64,000 nt of DNA from Blastococcus sp. TBT05-19 (GCF_003319095.1 NZ_QOHI01000001.1:868001-932000), one strand, 5' to 3'; counted from the stretch's first letter, positions 16,282-24,666 are shown. The notes: generated from the sequence alone by a model not told the origin. Made by a program: numbers and translations.

Positions 16282-18113
16282 CGGCCCACCGAACCCTGAC
16301 GCGTCCCCTCGGCGGGGCTGTCGGCCGGGGCGTCGGCGTAGGGCTCCCGCACGCTGGCGCGGCGGGCGTACCGGCCCACGCCCCAGGCGATCGCGGCGAT
16401 GAGCGCGAGGGTGCAGGCCAGCACGACCAGGTTCGAGATCGTCCACAGGCTGCCGGTGGCGTCCTTCAGCTCGCGCTGCAGGATCTCCACCTCCGGGATG
16501 GCCGAGCGGGTCATGCCGTCCTCGGCCGGGAGCTCGTCCTCGCCGATGGCCTCGTCGGCCGGCAGGTAGATCGGCACCGCGGTCAGGGTGCGCCCGTCGT
16601 GGATCCGCAGCAGCGTCTTCCACGTGCCGTGCAGCGGCACCGGCTCGGTGGTCCGGTAGGTGCCCTCACCGGTGCGCTCGAGCTGGGTGACGACCAGGCC
16701 GTCGCCCTGCCAGGCGGTGATCTGCACCCAGGACGGGTCGTCGACGAAGTCGGCCGGGTCGATCTCGACGGTCACGTTCGCCGTCCGCGGGTCGGTCTCG
16801 ACGTCCTCGATGCCGAACGTCGCCTCGACGTCGTCGGGCACGGTGGCCACCAGGCCGTTGGCGACGGCGGCGGCCAGGGCGAGGATGCAGCCCACGACCA
16901 CGGTCCGCGCGATCGCGGGGCGGGGCAGCCGGCGGCGCAGGCCGGAGGCGAGCAGCGCCCCGAGCAGACCGCCGACGACGCCGCCGACGATCGCCATCAG
17001 CGTGCCCTCGACGAGGATGTCGCTGGTCCAGGAGAGGGTCTGGGTGAACTGGGTCCAGCCCGCCTCGGTGGCGTGGCCGACGGTGCCGATCAGCACACCG
17101 GCGGCGGCCCCGAAGGCGAGCGGCTTGCGGGCCAGCGCGACCGACAGGGCCAGCAGCTCCACGATGATCGCCGAGCCCAGGTACAGCGGGAAGGAAGGCG
17201 TGATCTCACCGAAGGCCGGTCCGACGATCAGCGAGATGCCCCCGCGGATCACGAGGAAGAACGCGACCGCCGCCAGCGCGCCGCCGCGGCCCATGAACAG
17301 GCGGGCGGCGACCAGGGCCATGCCCGCGGCGCCCGCGATCATCAGCGGCTCGAGCACCAGCCGGAACTGCGGCACGTCGAAGTCGTACTCGCCCTGGAAG
17401 ACCGACAGGCCCAGCAGCAGGCCGCCCATGGCCGAGGCCTGGCGGATGAACCGCGCGGTCTGCCCCACCTTGCGGTCGCCGTCGTCGGTGGACAGGCCGC
17501 CGTGGCCCTCCTGCTCGAGCAGCAGCAGGCCGATGATGGACAGGCCGGCGCCGCCGATGAGCATCAGGTGGGTGGGGCCCCACAGCGTGACGTCCTGGCC
17601 GAACATCCGGTGCCAGACGTCGTCGAGGGGGAAGCCGAGCAGGGCGTAGAAGCCGGCGGCGGTGAGGATGATGCCGCCGACGGGCACGTCCCAGCCGCGC
17701 AGGAACCGGACGGCGGACGGGCCCGGCTTCTCGTCCAGCGGCATGGAGCAGGCCAGGATGCCGCCGGCGAACACGCCGAAGAGCCCGAAGAGGATGAGGA
17801 AGTGCGCCGGGTTGGCGAGCGGGCCCTCGTCGCGGCCCACGCCGATGTGCAGGGCGATGTCCCACAGCATGCCGAGCAGTGCGGTGAGCAGCGAGAGCGT
17901 GGTCAGCACGGTGGGCAGCGCCACCCAGGCGGGGACACCGGTGGCGGACCCGAGACGGTTCCCGATCGTGGTCAGGACCGTGGAGCGCCGGGTGCGGTGC
18001 AGGAACACCAGCGCGAGCAGTGCTGCGGTGAGACCGAGGCCGATCCCGGTGGCGAGCAGCACCTCTCCGATGGCGGCGCCCCCGGCGGGGCGGGTCTCTG
18101 CGGCCAGTGGCAT
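16278..18113 (-). CDS. Polytopic membrane protein with extracytoplasmic YtkA/FixH-like domain
   Basis: ATG 18113, preceded by GAGGGAG, gives 611 residues. Eleven or so membrane segments fill residues 1-430. Between about 440 and 540 lies a soluble beta-rich domain (ANVTVEIDPADFVDDPSWVQ to GTWKTLLRIHDGRTLTAVPI) resembling YtkA/FixH-like immunoglobulin folds. A last membrane helix lies near 570-590, and the tail is acidic. YtkA/FixH-like domains occur in copper and oxidase-assembly proteins. It heads a three-gene operon with ATGA/GTGA overlaps, divergent from a MerR-type regulator. I do not recognise the membrane part. Confidence 0.65.
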   Translation of the reverse strand: MPLAAETRPAGGAAIGEVLLATGIGLGLTAALLALVFLHRTRRSTVLTTIGNRLGSATGVPAWVALPTVLTTLSLLTALLGMLWDIALHIGVGRDEGPLANPAHFLILFGLFGVFAGGILACSMPLDEKPGPSAVRFLRGWDVPVGGIILTAAGFYALLGFPLDDVWHRMFGQDVTLWGPTHLMLIGGAGLSIIGLLLLEQEGHGGLSTDDGDRKVGQTARFIRQASAMGGLLLGLSVFQGEYDFDVPQFRLVLEPLMIAGAAGMALVAARLFMGRGGALAAVAFFLVIRGGISLIVGPAFGEITPSFPLYLGSAIIVELLALSVALARKPLAFGAAAGVLIGTVGHATEAGWTQFTQTLSWTSDILVEGTLMAIVGGVVGGLLGALLASGLRRRLPRPAIARTVVVGCILALAAAVANGLVATVPDDVEATFGIEDVETDPRTANVTVEIDPADFVDDPSWVQITAWQGDGLVVTQLERTGEGTYRTTEPVPLHGTWKTLLRIHDGRTLTAVPIYLPADEAIGEDELPAEDGMTRSAIPEVEILQRELKDATGSLWTISNLVVLACTLALIAAIAWGVGRYARRASVREPYADAPADSPAEGTRQGSVGR

Positions 18114-18221
18114 AGCGCTCCCTCGAGGCATGGGGCTATGGAACACCCATCACGGTGACATCGACAACTGATACATAGAACGAGCGGCTTACCGTGGGGT
18201 CACGACGGGAAGGAGGTGGCG

Positions 18222-18989
18222 GTGAGCACAGCACAGGTCGACCCGGTCGGCGAGTCGCCCGAGCACGACCTGACGGTGGACGAGCTGGCGGCCCGGGTGG
18301 GGGTCACCGTGCGCAACGTCCGCGCCTACTCCGCGCGGGGGCTGCTGCCGCCGCCGCGGATGGTGGGCCGCACCGGCTACTACGGCCGGGAGCACGTCGC
18401 CCGGCTGCTCCTGGTCCGCGAGATGCTGGCCGAGGGCTACTCCCTGGCCATGATCGAGCGGACCCTCTCCAGCGCACCACCCACGGCGAGCTCGGCGACC
18501 CTGGCGCTGCACCGCGCGCTGCTGGCGCCCTGGCTGCCGCCGGAGCCGGAGATCACCACCGGGGCCGAGCTCGCCGCGCGCGCCGGGGTCCCCGAGCAGC
18601 CCGAGGTGGTCGACCAGCTGGTCGAGCTGGGTCTGGTGGAGCGGCTGGGCGACGGCCGCTTGCGGGTGCTGGACCCCGCGCTGCTGATGGCCGGGCTGCA
18701 GGTCGTGGGCCTGGGCGTGCCGCCCGCCGCGCTCATCGCCGCCCAGACGCAGGTCAACCAGCACGTGGCCGCGATCGCACGCACCTACGTGCAGATGTTC
18801 GTGGACACCGGCTGGCGCGCGTTCGTCGACGCCGGGGCGCCGCGCGAGGGGCTCGAGGAGATCCTGGCGACGGTCACCCGGCTGCAGCCGGTCGCGGCGC
18901 AAGCCGTGCTCGCGGCCTTCCGCACGGAGATGGCCACCGAGGTGGCGGCAGCGGTCGAGGCGGCGCTCAGTCAGCTCGAGGCGGAGTAG
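18222..18989 (+). CDS. MerR-family transcriptional regulator
   Basis: AAGGAGG (18209-18215) lies 6 nt before GTG 18222, giving 255 residues. The N-terminal winged helix-turn-helix reads LTVDELAARVGVTVRNVRAY, then RMVGRTGYYGREHVARLLLV, typical of MerR. The C-terminal about 160 residues are helical and lack conserved metal-binding Cys, so the effector is unlikely to be a metal bound in the CueR manner. It is divergent from the three-gene membrane operon and is the obvious candidate regulator. I could not find a convincing spaced palindrome in the 108-bp intergenic region. Confidence 0.8.
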   Translation: MSTAQVDPVGESPEHDLTVDELAARVGVTVRNVRAYSARGLLPPPRMVGRTGYYGREHVARLLLVREMLAEGYSLAMIERTLSSAPPTASSATLALHRALLAPWLPPEPEITTGAELAARAGVPEQPEVVDQLVELGLVERLGDGRLRVLDPALLMAGLQVVGLGVPPAALIAAQTQVNQHVAAIARTYVQMFVDTGWRAFVDAGAPREGLEEILATVTRLQPVAAQAVLAAFRTEMATEVAAAVEAALSQLEAE

Positions 18990-19185
18990 CCGTGCCGTCC
19001 TCGGGCAGCGACTCGCGGGCCAGCCCCTCCCGGGTGGCCTCCGCGGCGGACTCGCGGGCGGTGAGCCGGCGGTCGCGGACGACCGCGCCGGCCACCAGTG
19101 CGACCAGGATCGCGGCGGGCACGAAGAAGCCGACGGTCCCGATGATGCTCAGGCCGTCCATGGCGAGCACGTCGTAGTCAGGCAT
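18967..19185 (-). CDS. Small single-pass membrane protein
   Basis: About 72 residues start at ATG 19185. One transmembrane helix (about residues 12-36, IGTVGFFVPAAILVALVAGA) is followed by a basic/acidic cytoplasmic tail (RDRRLTARESAAEATREG). I recognise no family. The 3' end overlaps that of the convergent MerR gene by 23 bp. The start is uncertain: GGAGGG sits almost directly before ATG 19185, and ATG 19161 or the longer form to 19221 are alternatives. Confidence 0.5.
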   Translation of the reverse strand: MPDYDVLAMDGLSIIGTVGFFVPAAILVALVAGAVVRDRRLTARESAAEATREGLARESLPEDGTATPPRAD

Positions 19186-19230
19186 CCCTCCATGTGACAC
19201 CGGTCGATGACAGGGTGTCAAACGGAAGGG

Positions 19231-20160
19231 TCAGTCGCTGTCCCGGCCCTCGCGCCAGTAACCCATGAACGCCACCGAGCGGCGGTCCACGCCGACGTCG
19301 CGCACCAGGTGCCGGCGCAGGCCCTTGACCACACCCGCCTCGCCGGCGAGCCACGCGTAGACGCCCGAGGAGCCGCGGCCGGGGGCGGCATCGGGCACCT
19401 CCCAGAGGATCTCGGCGTCCACGTCGACCTCGGCGAGCTCAGCGGTGGGGGAGGGGGCCAGTCGCTCGCCGAGCTCGCGCACGGTGGCGACGACGGCGGC
19501 GGTCAGGAGCTGCCCTCTCGGGGCGCTGCCCGAGCCGGTCCGGCGGGGGAGCCAGCTGATCTCGACGCCGCGGGGAGCGGCCACGTTGAGCGCGTCGCCC
19601 GCCGTGGGCACCTCGAGGAGCACCCGGGCGTGCCGGCCCTCGGGCAGGCTCTCGACGATCGCGCAGATGGCGGGGACCGCGGTCTCGTCGCCGGCGATCA
19701 GCAGGCAGGACGCGTCGGCCGGCGGGTGCCACTCGTAGCCGCCCGTGGGCCCGGGGAAGCGGGCGTTCGGGCCGACGAGGACGACCTCGTCGCCGGCGGC
19801 GGCGGACTCGGCCCAGGCCGACGCCGGGCCGGTGGCGCCGTGCAGCACGAAGTCGACGTCGACCTCGAGCAGCTCGGGGCGGGCCGCCCGCACCGTGTAG
19901 GTGCGGATGGGCATCTGTCGCTCCGGCGGCAGGGCCCGCCACTCGCCGTACCAGTCGTCGCCGGCCGGGCAGTCGACGACGCCGCGGCCGGGCAGCGGGA
20001 GCATCACCTTGATCCGCTGGTCCCAGCCGTTGGAGGCGAAGACGTCCAGCTCCGGGCCGGTGAACGTGACTCGTAGAAAGCTCTCGCCGAGGCGCTGCAC
20101 CCGCGCCACCTGCACCGGGAAGGTGCGGTACGCGGGGACCTGCGCGGTCTCGACGGTCAT
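19231..20160 (-). CDS. Siderophore-interacting protein (FAD-dependent ferric-siderophore reductase)
   Basis: The 309 residues match the SIP/ViuB family. An N-terminal FAD-binding barrel carries the flavin motif [13 protein letters not shown]. The NAD(P)H-binding C-terminal half contains [20 protein letters not shown], and the family's terminal FMGYWREGR is present. These proteins reduce Fe(III)-siderophore complexes in the cytoplasm to release iron. It is divergent from a siderophore-binding lipoprotein gene across a 135-bp region containing an iron box, so both genes are probably repressed by an IdeR/DmdR-type protein when iron is plentiful. Confidence 0.9.
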   Translation of the reverse strand: MTVETAQVPAYRTFPVQVARVQRLGESFLRVTFTGPELDVFASNGWDQRIKVMLPLPGRGVVDCPAGDDWYGEWRALPPERQMPIRTYTVRAARPELLEVDVDFVLHGATGPASAWAESAAAGDEVVLVGPNARFPGPTGGYEWHPPADASCLLIAGDETAVPAICAIVESLPEGRHARVLLEVPTAGDALNVAAPRGVEISWLPRRTGSGSAPRGQLLTAAVVATVRELGERLAPSPTAELAEVDVDAEILWEVPDAAPGRGSSGVYAWLAGEAGVVKGLRRHLVRDVGVDRRSVAFMGYWREGRDSD

Positions 20161-20199
20161 ATCGGCTCCCCGGGAAGCAGGTGCAGACCGTCTTTCGAC

Positions 20200-20218
20200 T
20201 TAGGCTAGCCTCACCTGG
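20200..20218. promoter_or_regulatory. Iron box (IdeR/DmdR-type operator)
   Basis: TTAGGCTAGCCTCACCT matches the actinobacterial IdeR/DmdR1 consensus TTAGGTTAGGCTAACCTAA closely, with the TTAGG half-site and CCTCACCT arm intact. It is centred between the divergent siderophore-interacting-protein and siderophore-binding genes, 40 bp and about 80 bp from their starts. Confidence 0.75.
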
Positions 20219-20295
20219 CTTCCGGCAGTCTTGCACACCGCCGCGATCGAGACCAGGGCCCCGCCCGACGGGGTCTCCAGGACAGAGGAGAACGA

Positions 20296-21249
20296 ATGAC
20301 CACACGCACGCTGCGCACGGCCGCACTGGGCCTCGCGACCGCTCTCGCGCTGACCGCCTGCGGGAGCGGAGCGGCATCCGAGGAACCCGCCGAGGGGTCG
20401 GCCGCCGCGGAGGAGGGCTTCCCCCGCACCGTCGAGCACGCCATGGGCAGCACGGAGATCCCGGAGCGCCCGGAGCGGGTCGTCGTCCTGGACACCGGGG
20501 AGCTGGACTCCGTGCTCTCGCTCGGGGTCACCCCGGTCGGCGCCGTCACCACCGCCGTCTCCGACGGCTTCCTCAGCTACCTCGCCGAGGACGCCGAGGA
20601 CGTCGAGGTCGTGGGCACCATCGCCGAGCCCGACCTCGAGGCGATCGCCGCGCTGGAGCCGGACCTGATCCTGTCGAACAAGGTGCGGCACGAGGACATC
20701 TACGAGCAGCTCGCGCAGATCGCGCCCACGGTCTTCGCCGAGAAGGTCGGCGCGGTGTGGAAGGAGAACCTGCTGCTCGACGCCGAGGCGCTCGGCCTGG
20801 AGGACGAGGCGCAGGCCGCGCTGGAGGAGTACGAGGCCGACGCCGCCGCGCTCGGCGAGGACCTGGGCGACCCTGCCGGGACGACGGTCGGCGCCCTGCG
20901 GTTCGTCGAGGGCACCATCCGCGTCTACACGGGGCAGTCGTTCATCGGCACGGTGCTGGCCGACATCGGTCTGGACCAGCTGGAGCTGCCCACCGGTGAG
21001 ACCCCGACCTTCGCGGAGCTCTCCGCCGAGCAGCTGACGCAGGCCGACGCCGATCTCGTCCTGTACTCCTCCTACGGCCCGGCGACGGACTCCGGGGAGC
21101 AGGCGGTCGTGGCCGGCCCGCTCTGGCCGCGGCTGACCGCGGTGGCCGAAGAGCGCGCCTACGCCGTCGAGGACGACGTCTTCTACACCGGGATCGGCCT
21201 GCGCGCGGCGACCCTGCAGCTGGAGCAGCTGCGCGACCTGGCGCTGTAG
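20296..21249 (+). CDS. Siderophore ABC transporter substrate-binding lipoprotein
   Basis: The 317 residues begin with a lipoprotein signal (lipobox LTAC, Cys about 22), an acidic linker, and then a two-lobed FecB/FepB-type periplasmic-binding fold. Recognisable segments are RPERVVVLDTGELDSVLSLG, EAIAALEPDLILSNK and TPTFAELSAEQLTQADADLV. It should capture a ferric siderophore outside the membrane and deliver it to an ABC permease. No permease or ATPase gene is adjacent, so the transporter must be encoded elsewhere. A good ribosome-binding site (AGAGGAG) precedes ATG, and the iron box lies upstream. Confidence 0.88.
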   Translation: MTTRTLRTAALGLATALALTACGSGAASEEPAEGSAAAEEGFPRTVEHAMGSTEIPERPERVVVLDTGELDSVLSLGVTPVGAVTTAVSDGFLSYLAEDAEDVEVVGTIAEPDLEAIAALEPDLILSNKVRHEDIYEQLAQIAPTVFAEKVGAVWKENLLLDAEALGLEDEAQAALEEYEADAAALGEDLGDPAGTTVGALRFVEGTIRVYTGQSFIGTVLADIGLDQLELPTGETPTFAELSAEQLTQADADLVLYSSYGPATDSGEQAVVAGPLWPRLTAVAEERAYAVEDDVFYTGIGLRAATLQLEQLRDLAL

Positions 21250-21262
21250 GCCCCGCCCGACG

Positions 21263-21300
21263 ACGAGGGCCCTCTCCCGGGATCGGGAGAGGGCCCTCGT
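21263..21300. terminator. Strong bidirectional terminator hairpin
   Basis: ACGAGGGCCCTCTCCCG (21263-21279) is a perfect inverted repeat of CGGGAGAGGGCCCTCGT (21284-21300) with a 4-nt loop. It separates the convergent siderophore-binding and bacterioferritin genes. Confidence 0.7.
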
Positions 21301-21318
21301 GGCGTTCGGGCGGAACGA

Positions 21319-21804
21319 TCAGGCGGGCGTCTCGGTGGAGATCTGCGCGGCCAGGTACTGCGGCGCACCGACCCGCTCGATGGCGGCGAGCTGGGCCTCG
21401 AACCAGTCGGCGTGCTTCTCCTCGTCGAGCACCATCTCCTCGAAGACCGAGGCGGTGCCGTGGTCACCGAGCTCGTGGCACTCCTTGGCCGAGGCGTTGA
21501 ACTGCGCGACGGCGGCCTTCTCGCTGTCGAGGGCCAGGAGGAGCATCTCCTCGGCGGTCTCGCCGATCCGGATCGCGCCGAGGCGCTGCAGGTTCGGGTG
21601 GCCGTCGAAGAGCAGGACGCGCTGGATCAGGGCGTCGGCGTCGCGCATCTCGTCGATGGAGAGGTCGTAGAAGACCTTGCCGAGCTTCGGCAGCCCCCAC
21701 GCGTCGAGCATGCGCGCGTTGAGGAAGTACGTGTTGGTGACGGTGAGCTCGAAAGTCAACGCGTCGTTGAGCAGTTCGACCACACGGGGGCTAACGGGCT
21801 GCAC
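21319..21804 (-). CDS. bfr: Bacterioferritin
   Basis: GTG 21804 gives 161 residues, the usual Bfr length. The four-helix fold is clear: FELTVTNTYFLNARMLDAWG, LSIDEMRDADALIQRVLLFD, LNLQ-like PNLQRLGAIRIGETAEEMLL, and LDEEKHADWFEAQL. Diiron ligands Glu19, Glu52, the helix-3 Glu and the C-terminal Glu/His pair are present, as is the haem-ligand Met53. The usual His two residues after that Met (E. coli His54) is Asp55 here. It stores iron as a 24-mer. It overlaps the bfd gene by 14 bp and is probably co-translated from the promoter with the iron box near 22091. Confidence 0.88.
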   Translation of the reverse strand: MQPVSPRVVELLNDALTFELTVTNTYFLNARMLDAWGLPKLGKVFYDLSIDEMRDADALIQRVLLFDGHPNLQRLGAIRIGETAEEMLLLALDSEKAAVAQFNASAKECHELGDHGTASVFEEMVLDEEKHADWFEAQLAAIERVGAPQYLAAQISTETPA

Positions 21805-22021
21805 CAGCGACTCCCAGTTCTCGCTCCGCCGGGCGCTCGGTCGTGCGCTCGGCGCGGACCGGGCAATGCTTGCACACCAGCTCGCGCATGGAGTCGACGC
21901 AGTTGCCGCACGTGCGGCCGGCGCCGGTGACGCGGGCGACGTCGGCGATGCACCGGGCACCGTTGGCGATGGCCTCGAGGATGTCGCGGTCGGTCACCAC
22001 GCTGCAGTGGCACACGTACAT
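21791..22021 (-). CDS. bfd: Bacterioferritin-associated ferredoxin
   Basis: The 76 residues carry the [2Fe-2S] motif of Bfd: C4-x-C6 in MYVCHCSVV, and C38-x2-C41 in AGRTCGNCVDS. Two further Cys residues (51, 54) follow in a C-terminal extension. Bfd reduces the iron core of bacterioferritin so that stored Fe2+ is released. The gene overlaps bfr by 14 bp, which strengthens the pairing. A palindromic iron box lies about 70 bp upstream of its ATG. Confidence 0.88.
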   Translation of the reverse strand: MYVCHCSVVTDRDILEAIANGARCIADVARVTGAGRTCGNCVDSMRELVCKHCPVRAERTTERPAERELGVAGAAR

Positions 22022-22088
22022 GGAGCGGTCGCCTCACGTCCGGGGCAGGGGTCGCGCTGCTCCGGCGCGCAGGCCGGGCAACCCGCGC

Positions 22089-22107
22089 AGGTTAGCCTGG
22101 CCTAACC
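22089..22107. promoter_or_regulatory. Iron box upstream of bfd-bfr
   Basis: AGGTTAGCCTGGCCTAACC is a near-palindrome of the IdeR/DmdR type. In mycobacteria IdeR bound upstream of ferritin genes can activate storage when iron is high, and the same could apply here. It lies 68 bp upstream of the bfd start. Confidence 0.65.
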
Positions 22108-22140
22108 GGATCGCGCCAGGTGTCCTGGTCAGCGAGGTGG

Positions 22141-23208
22141 TCAGATGCCGAAGGGCTCCGTGGAGGTGGCCGGCCGGAAGGCGGAGCCGCTGACGGCGCC
22201 GACGACGCCGCCGCCGTCCCGGAGGACCTCGAGGGGCTCGACGAAGCGGCCGCTGCTGCCGTAGCGGGACCAGTAGCGCGCGGTGGCCAGGACGAAGTCG
22301 TCCTCGAGGTAGGCGCGGATCCCGGCCTGCGAGCGGAACCGGGCGAGGAGCTCGAGCTTGGTGCGGGTGAAACCGTCGATGTCCACGAAGCGCGTCGGCC
22401 GGAAGTCGATCGTGGCCGAGGGGCTCTGGAAGCAGGCGACGGTGGGCACCGACCGGGTGGCCACGCTCGCCGCCTGGTGCACGGCCCGGTGGTCCTGGTG
22501 CCGGTCGTTGGCCGAGTGCGTGTAGACGATGGTGGGGCGCACCTCGGCCACCACGCGCTCGATGATCGACATGGTCGGGTCCGCCGGGCTGATCCGGGTG
22601 TCCTCGAGGTCCTCCAGGAAGAGCCGGGCGCCGATGAGCTCGGCTGCGGCCAGCGACTCGTCCACCCGGGCGGCGGTGTCCCCGCCGCGGGCGCCGCGGG
22701 AGAGCGTGAGGATGACGACCTGGTCGCCTGCGGAGCGGTGGGCGGCCAGCGTGCCGCCGACGCCGATCTCGACGTCGTCGGGGTGCGCGCCGACGGCCAG
22801 CACCGTCTGCCGCTGCCGAGCGGCGGCACGCCTGGCCGCGGCGGTCTCCGCCTGCCGGCGGATCGTCGCGGCGAGGGTGTCCTTGGGAACCGGTTTCACG
22901 AGGAAGTCGTCGGCCTGCCGGCGCAGCGCGTCCACGGCGTAGTCGACCGACGCGTGCGCGGTCATCACCGTGACCGGCAGGTCCGGGCGGACCTGGCGCA
23001 GCCGGTCGAGGAACTCCAGCCCGGTCATGCCGGGCATCTCGATGTCGGTGATCGCGGCGTCGAACTCCACGCGGCCGATCAGGGTGAGCGCCTCGAGCGG
23101 GTCCGCGCAGGTGGTCACGGTCATGCCGCCGCGCTCGAGCACGGTGCGCACGAAGAGCGCGGTGTCGGCGTCGTCGTCGACGACGAGCACGTGCAGTGCA
23201 CCGTCCAC
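22141..23208 (-). CDS. Response-regulator receiver fused to a PIG-L (LmbE-type) deacetylase
   Basis: GTG 23208, preceded by GAGGGAG, gives 355 residues. Residues 5-120 are a receiver domain with acidic pocket Asp11-Asp13, phosphoacceptor Asp55 (AITDIEMPG) and Lys105 (FLVKPVP). A 15-residue basic linker leads into a PIG-L deacetylase with AHPDD (His142, Asp144, Asp145) and HQDHRAVH (His237, His240, His244). PIG-L enzymes are zinc-dependent N-deacetylases acting on N-acetylglucosamine conjugates, including mycothiol intermediates and antibiotics. The fusion implies phosphorylation-controlled deacetylase activity. A start at ATG 23271 is possible. The OmpR-type regulator is divergent. Confidence 0.85.
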   Translation of the reverse strand: MDGALHVLVVDDDADTALFVRTVLERGGMTVTTCADPLEALTLIGRVEFDAAITDIEMPGMTGLEFLDRLRQVRPDLPVTVMTAHASVDYAVDALRRQADDFLVKPVPKDTLAATIRRQAETAAARRAAARQRQTVLAVGAHPDDVEIGVGGTLAAHRSAGDQVVILTLSRGARGGDTAARVDESLAAAELIGARLFLEDLEDTRISPADPTMSIIERVVAEVRPTIVYTHSANDRHQDHRAVHQAASVATRSVPTVACFQSPSATIDFRPTRFVDIDGFTRTKLELLARFRSQAGIRAYLEDDFVLATARYWSRYGSSGRFVEPLEVLRDGGGVVGAVSGSAFRPATSTEPFGI

Positions 23209-23459
23209 GGTTCCGGCTCCCTCGGTCGGGTCCCCGGGTTCGGGCCGGGAGAGGACGCGGTGTCCCCGCACTCATGACGGCGGCAGCGGCTCCCGCCATG
23301 AGCCGCGCCCCCCTTTCTCACCCGTCGGGGTGGGGTGCCGGTGCCCCGGTGACCGCCAGGGGCTCAAGCAGCGCTCCTCCGGTGCCGATCACCCGGTCAG
23401 GTGACAGGAGGCCGACCGGCCGCCGCACCGGTGGCAGCCCTGCGTGAGGAGGAGACGTC

Positions 23460-24167
23460 GTGCCCGAACAGTCCGTGCTCGTGGTCGAGGACACCGAGGA
23501 GATCCGCGAACTCGTGGTGACCGTCCTCGAGCGGGCAGGCTTCGACGTGCGTGCCGTGGGCACCGGCGCCGCGGCGTTGGAGGAGGTGCGGCGGGACGCG
23601 CCGGACCTCATCGTGCTCGACCTCGGGCTCCCCGACGCCGACGGCACCGAGATCTGCCGGCAGATCCGCGCCGAGACCGCGTGCTACGTCCTGATGCTCA
23701 CCGCCCGCGCCGAGGAGGTCGACCTCCTGATAGGCCTGGCCGTGGGCGCCGACGGCTACATGGCCAAGCCGTTCTCGCCGCGCGAGCTCGCCGCCCGCGT
23801 GCAGGCGATGCTCCGGTTCCCCCGTAGCGCCGCCCCGGTCGCCTCGGCCGCGGAGGAGGTGGCGGACTCGGTCCGCCGGCTCGCCGAGCTCGAGGTGGAC
23901 GAGGACAGCCGGGAGGTCCGGGTCGACGGCGACATCGTCGACCTGACCCGCACCGAGTTCGACCTGCTGGCCGCGCTGGCCTCCCGGCCCGGCCGGGTGC
24001 TGCAGCGCGAGACGCTGCTGCGCGAGGTCTGGCAGACCGACTGGGAGGGCAACCTGCGGCTGGTGGAGGCGCACATGTCCAACCTGCGCCGCAAGCTGGT
24101 CGCGGCCGGCCTGAACTCGCCCGAGATCAAGACCGTCCGGGGAGTGGGCTACCGCCTGGTCGCCTGA
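23460..24167 (+). CDS. OmpR-family response regulator
   Basis: The 235 residues form a receiver (VLVVEDTEEIRELV, phosphoacceptor in LIVLDLGLPDADG, switch Lys in GYMAKPFSPREL). An unusually long linker (about 118-140) leads to a winged-helix DNA-binding domain (DLTRTEFDLLAALASRPGRV to EIKTVRGVGYRLVA). It starts with GTG and has GAGGAGG upstream. No kinase is adjacent. The nearest is the PAS kinase at 28413-30191, and the TasA promoters there carry direct repeats that would suit an OmpR-type protein. Confidence 0.88.
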   Translation: MPEQSVLVVEDTEEIRELVVTVLERAGFDVRAVGTGAAALEEVRRDAPDLIVLDLGLPDADGTEICRQIRAETACYVLMLTARAEEVDLLIGLAVGADGYMAKPFSPRELAARVQAMLRFPRSAAPVASAAEEVADSVRRLAELEVDEDSREVRVDGDIVDLTRTEFDLLAALASRPGRVLQRETLLREVWQTDWEGNLRLVEAHMSNLRRKLVAAGLNSPEIKTVRGVGYRLVA

Positions 24168-24200
24168 CCGCGGACCCCGTCCTCCCCGGACGGGGCCGGA

Positions 24201-24240
24201 ACGACGGAGGACCCCCGCCTCGGCGGGGGTCCTCCGTCGT
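24201..24240. terminator. Perfect bidirectional terminator hairpin
   Basis: A 19-bp perfect stem, ACGACGGAGGACCCCCGCC with its complement ending at 24240, has a very short loop. It directly abuts the stop codon of the convergent HPt-like gene. Confidence 0.75.
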
Positions 24241-24666
24241 TCAGGCGCCGGTGAGGGCGTGCAGCTCCTGGATGCGGGAGTGGGCGAGGACCCCGCGGCG
24301 GGCGTCGGCGGCGATGGCGCGGCAGACGGAGGCGACCTCGGGGTGGCCCAGCTGGCCGCTGGTGCCGGCCAGGGTGTTGGCCGCGGAGGCGACCGCGCGG
24401 GCGTCGCCGGCTCCGGTGGAGGTCTGGATGGCGGAGAGCCGCTCGGGCAGGGCGGTGCGGTAGATCTGCTGCAGGCGGTCCATGAGGTCGGCGTCGAGGT
24501 CGTCCTCGTCGTCTGCGGTGGGGGGTTCTGCCTGCGCGGTCGGCCCCGTGGTCCGGCCGCGCAGGAAGTCCAGGAGGGTGCCGGGGACGACGGCGGCGGA
24601 GAGCGGCGCGGGGCGCTCGTCGGCCGGGTCCTCGACGGTGTCGGAGGAGTGCACGAGGGTCAGCAC
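24241..24666 (-). CDS. HPt-like protein lacking the phosphorylatable histidine (copy 1)
   Basis: GTG 24666 overlaps the stop of the upstream secreted-protein gene by 7 bp and gives 141 residues. After an acidic N-terminal region, residues about 57-141 form an HPt-like helical bundle. The signature AHTLKGSSxxLG appears as AANTLAGTSGQLG, so Asn97 replaces the phospho-accepting His and Ala replaces the conserved Lys. It may therefore act as a binding decoy rather than a phosphotransfer protein. Copy 2 (26068-26493) is about 95% identical and has the same change. It is the last gene of a TasA-like cassette. Confidence 0.7.
   Translation of the reverse strand: MLTLVHSSDTVEDPADERPAPLSAAVVPGTLLDFLRGRTTGPTAQAEPPTADDEDDLDADLMDRLQQIYRTALPERLSAIQTSTGAGDARAVASAANTLAGTSGQLGHPEVASVCRAIAADARRGVLAHSRIQELHALTGA

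Noticed and set aside
16599-18158. A 519-residue plus-strand frame
   Set aside because: It is antisense to the polytopic membrane gene, is Gln/Asp/Gly/His-rich, and has no hydrophobic or motif structure.
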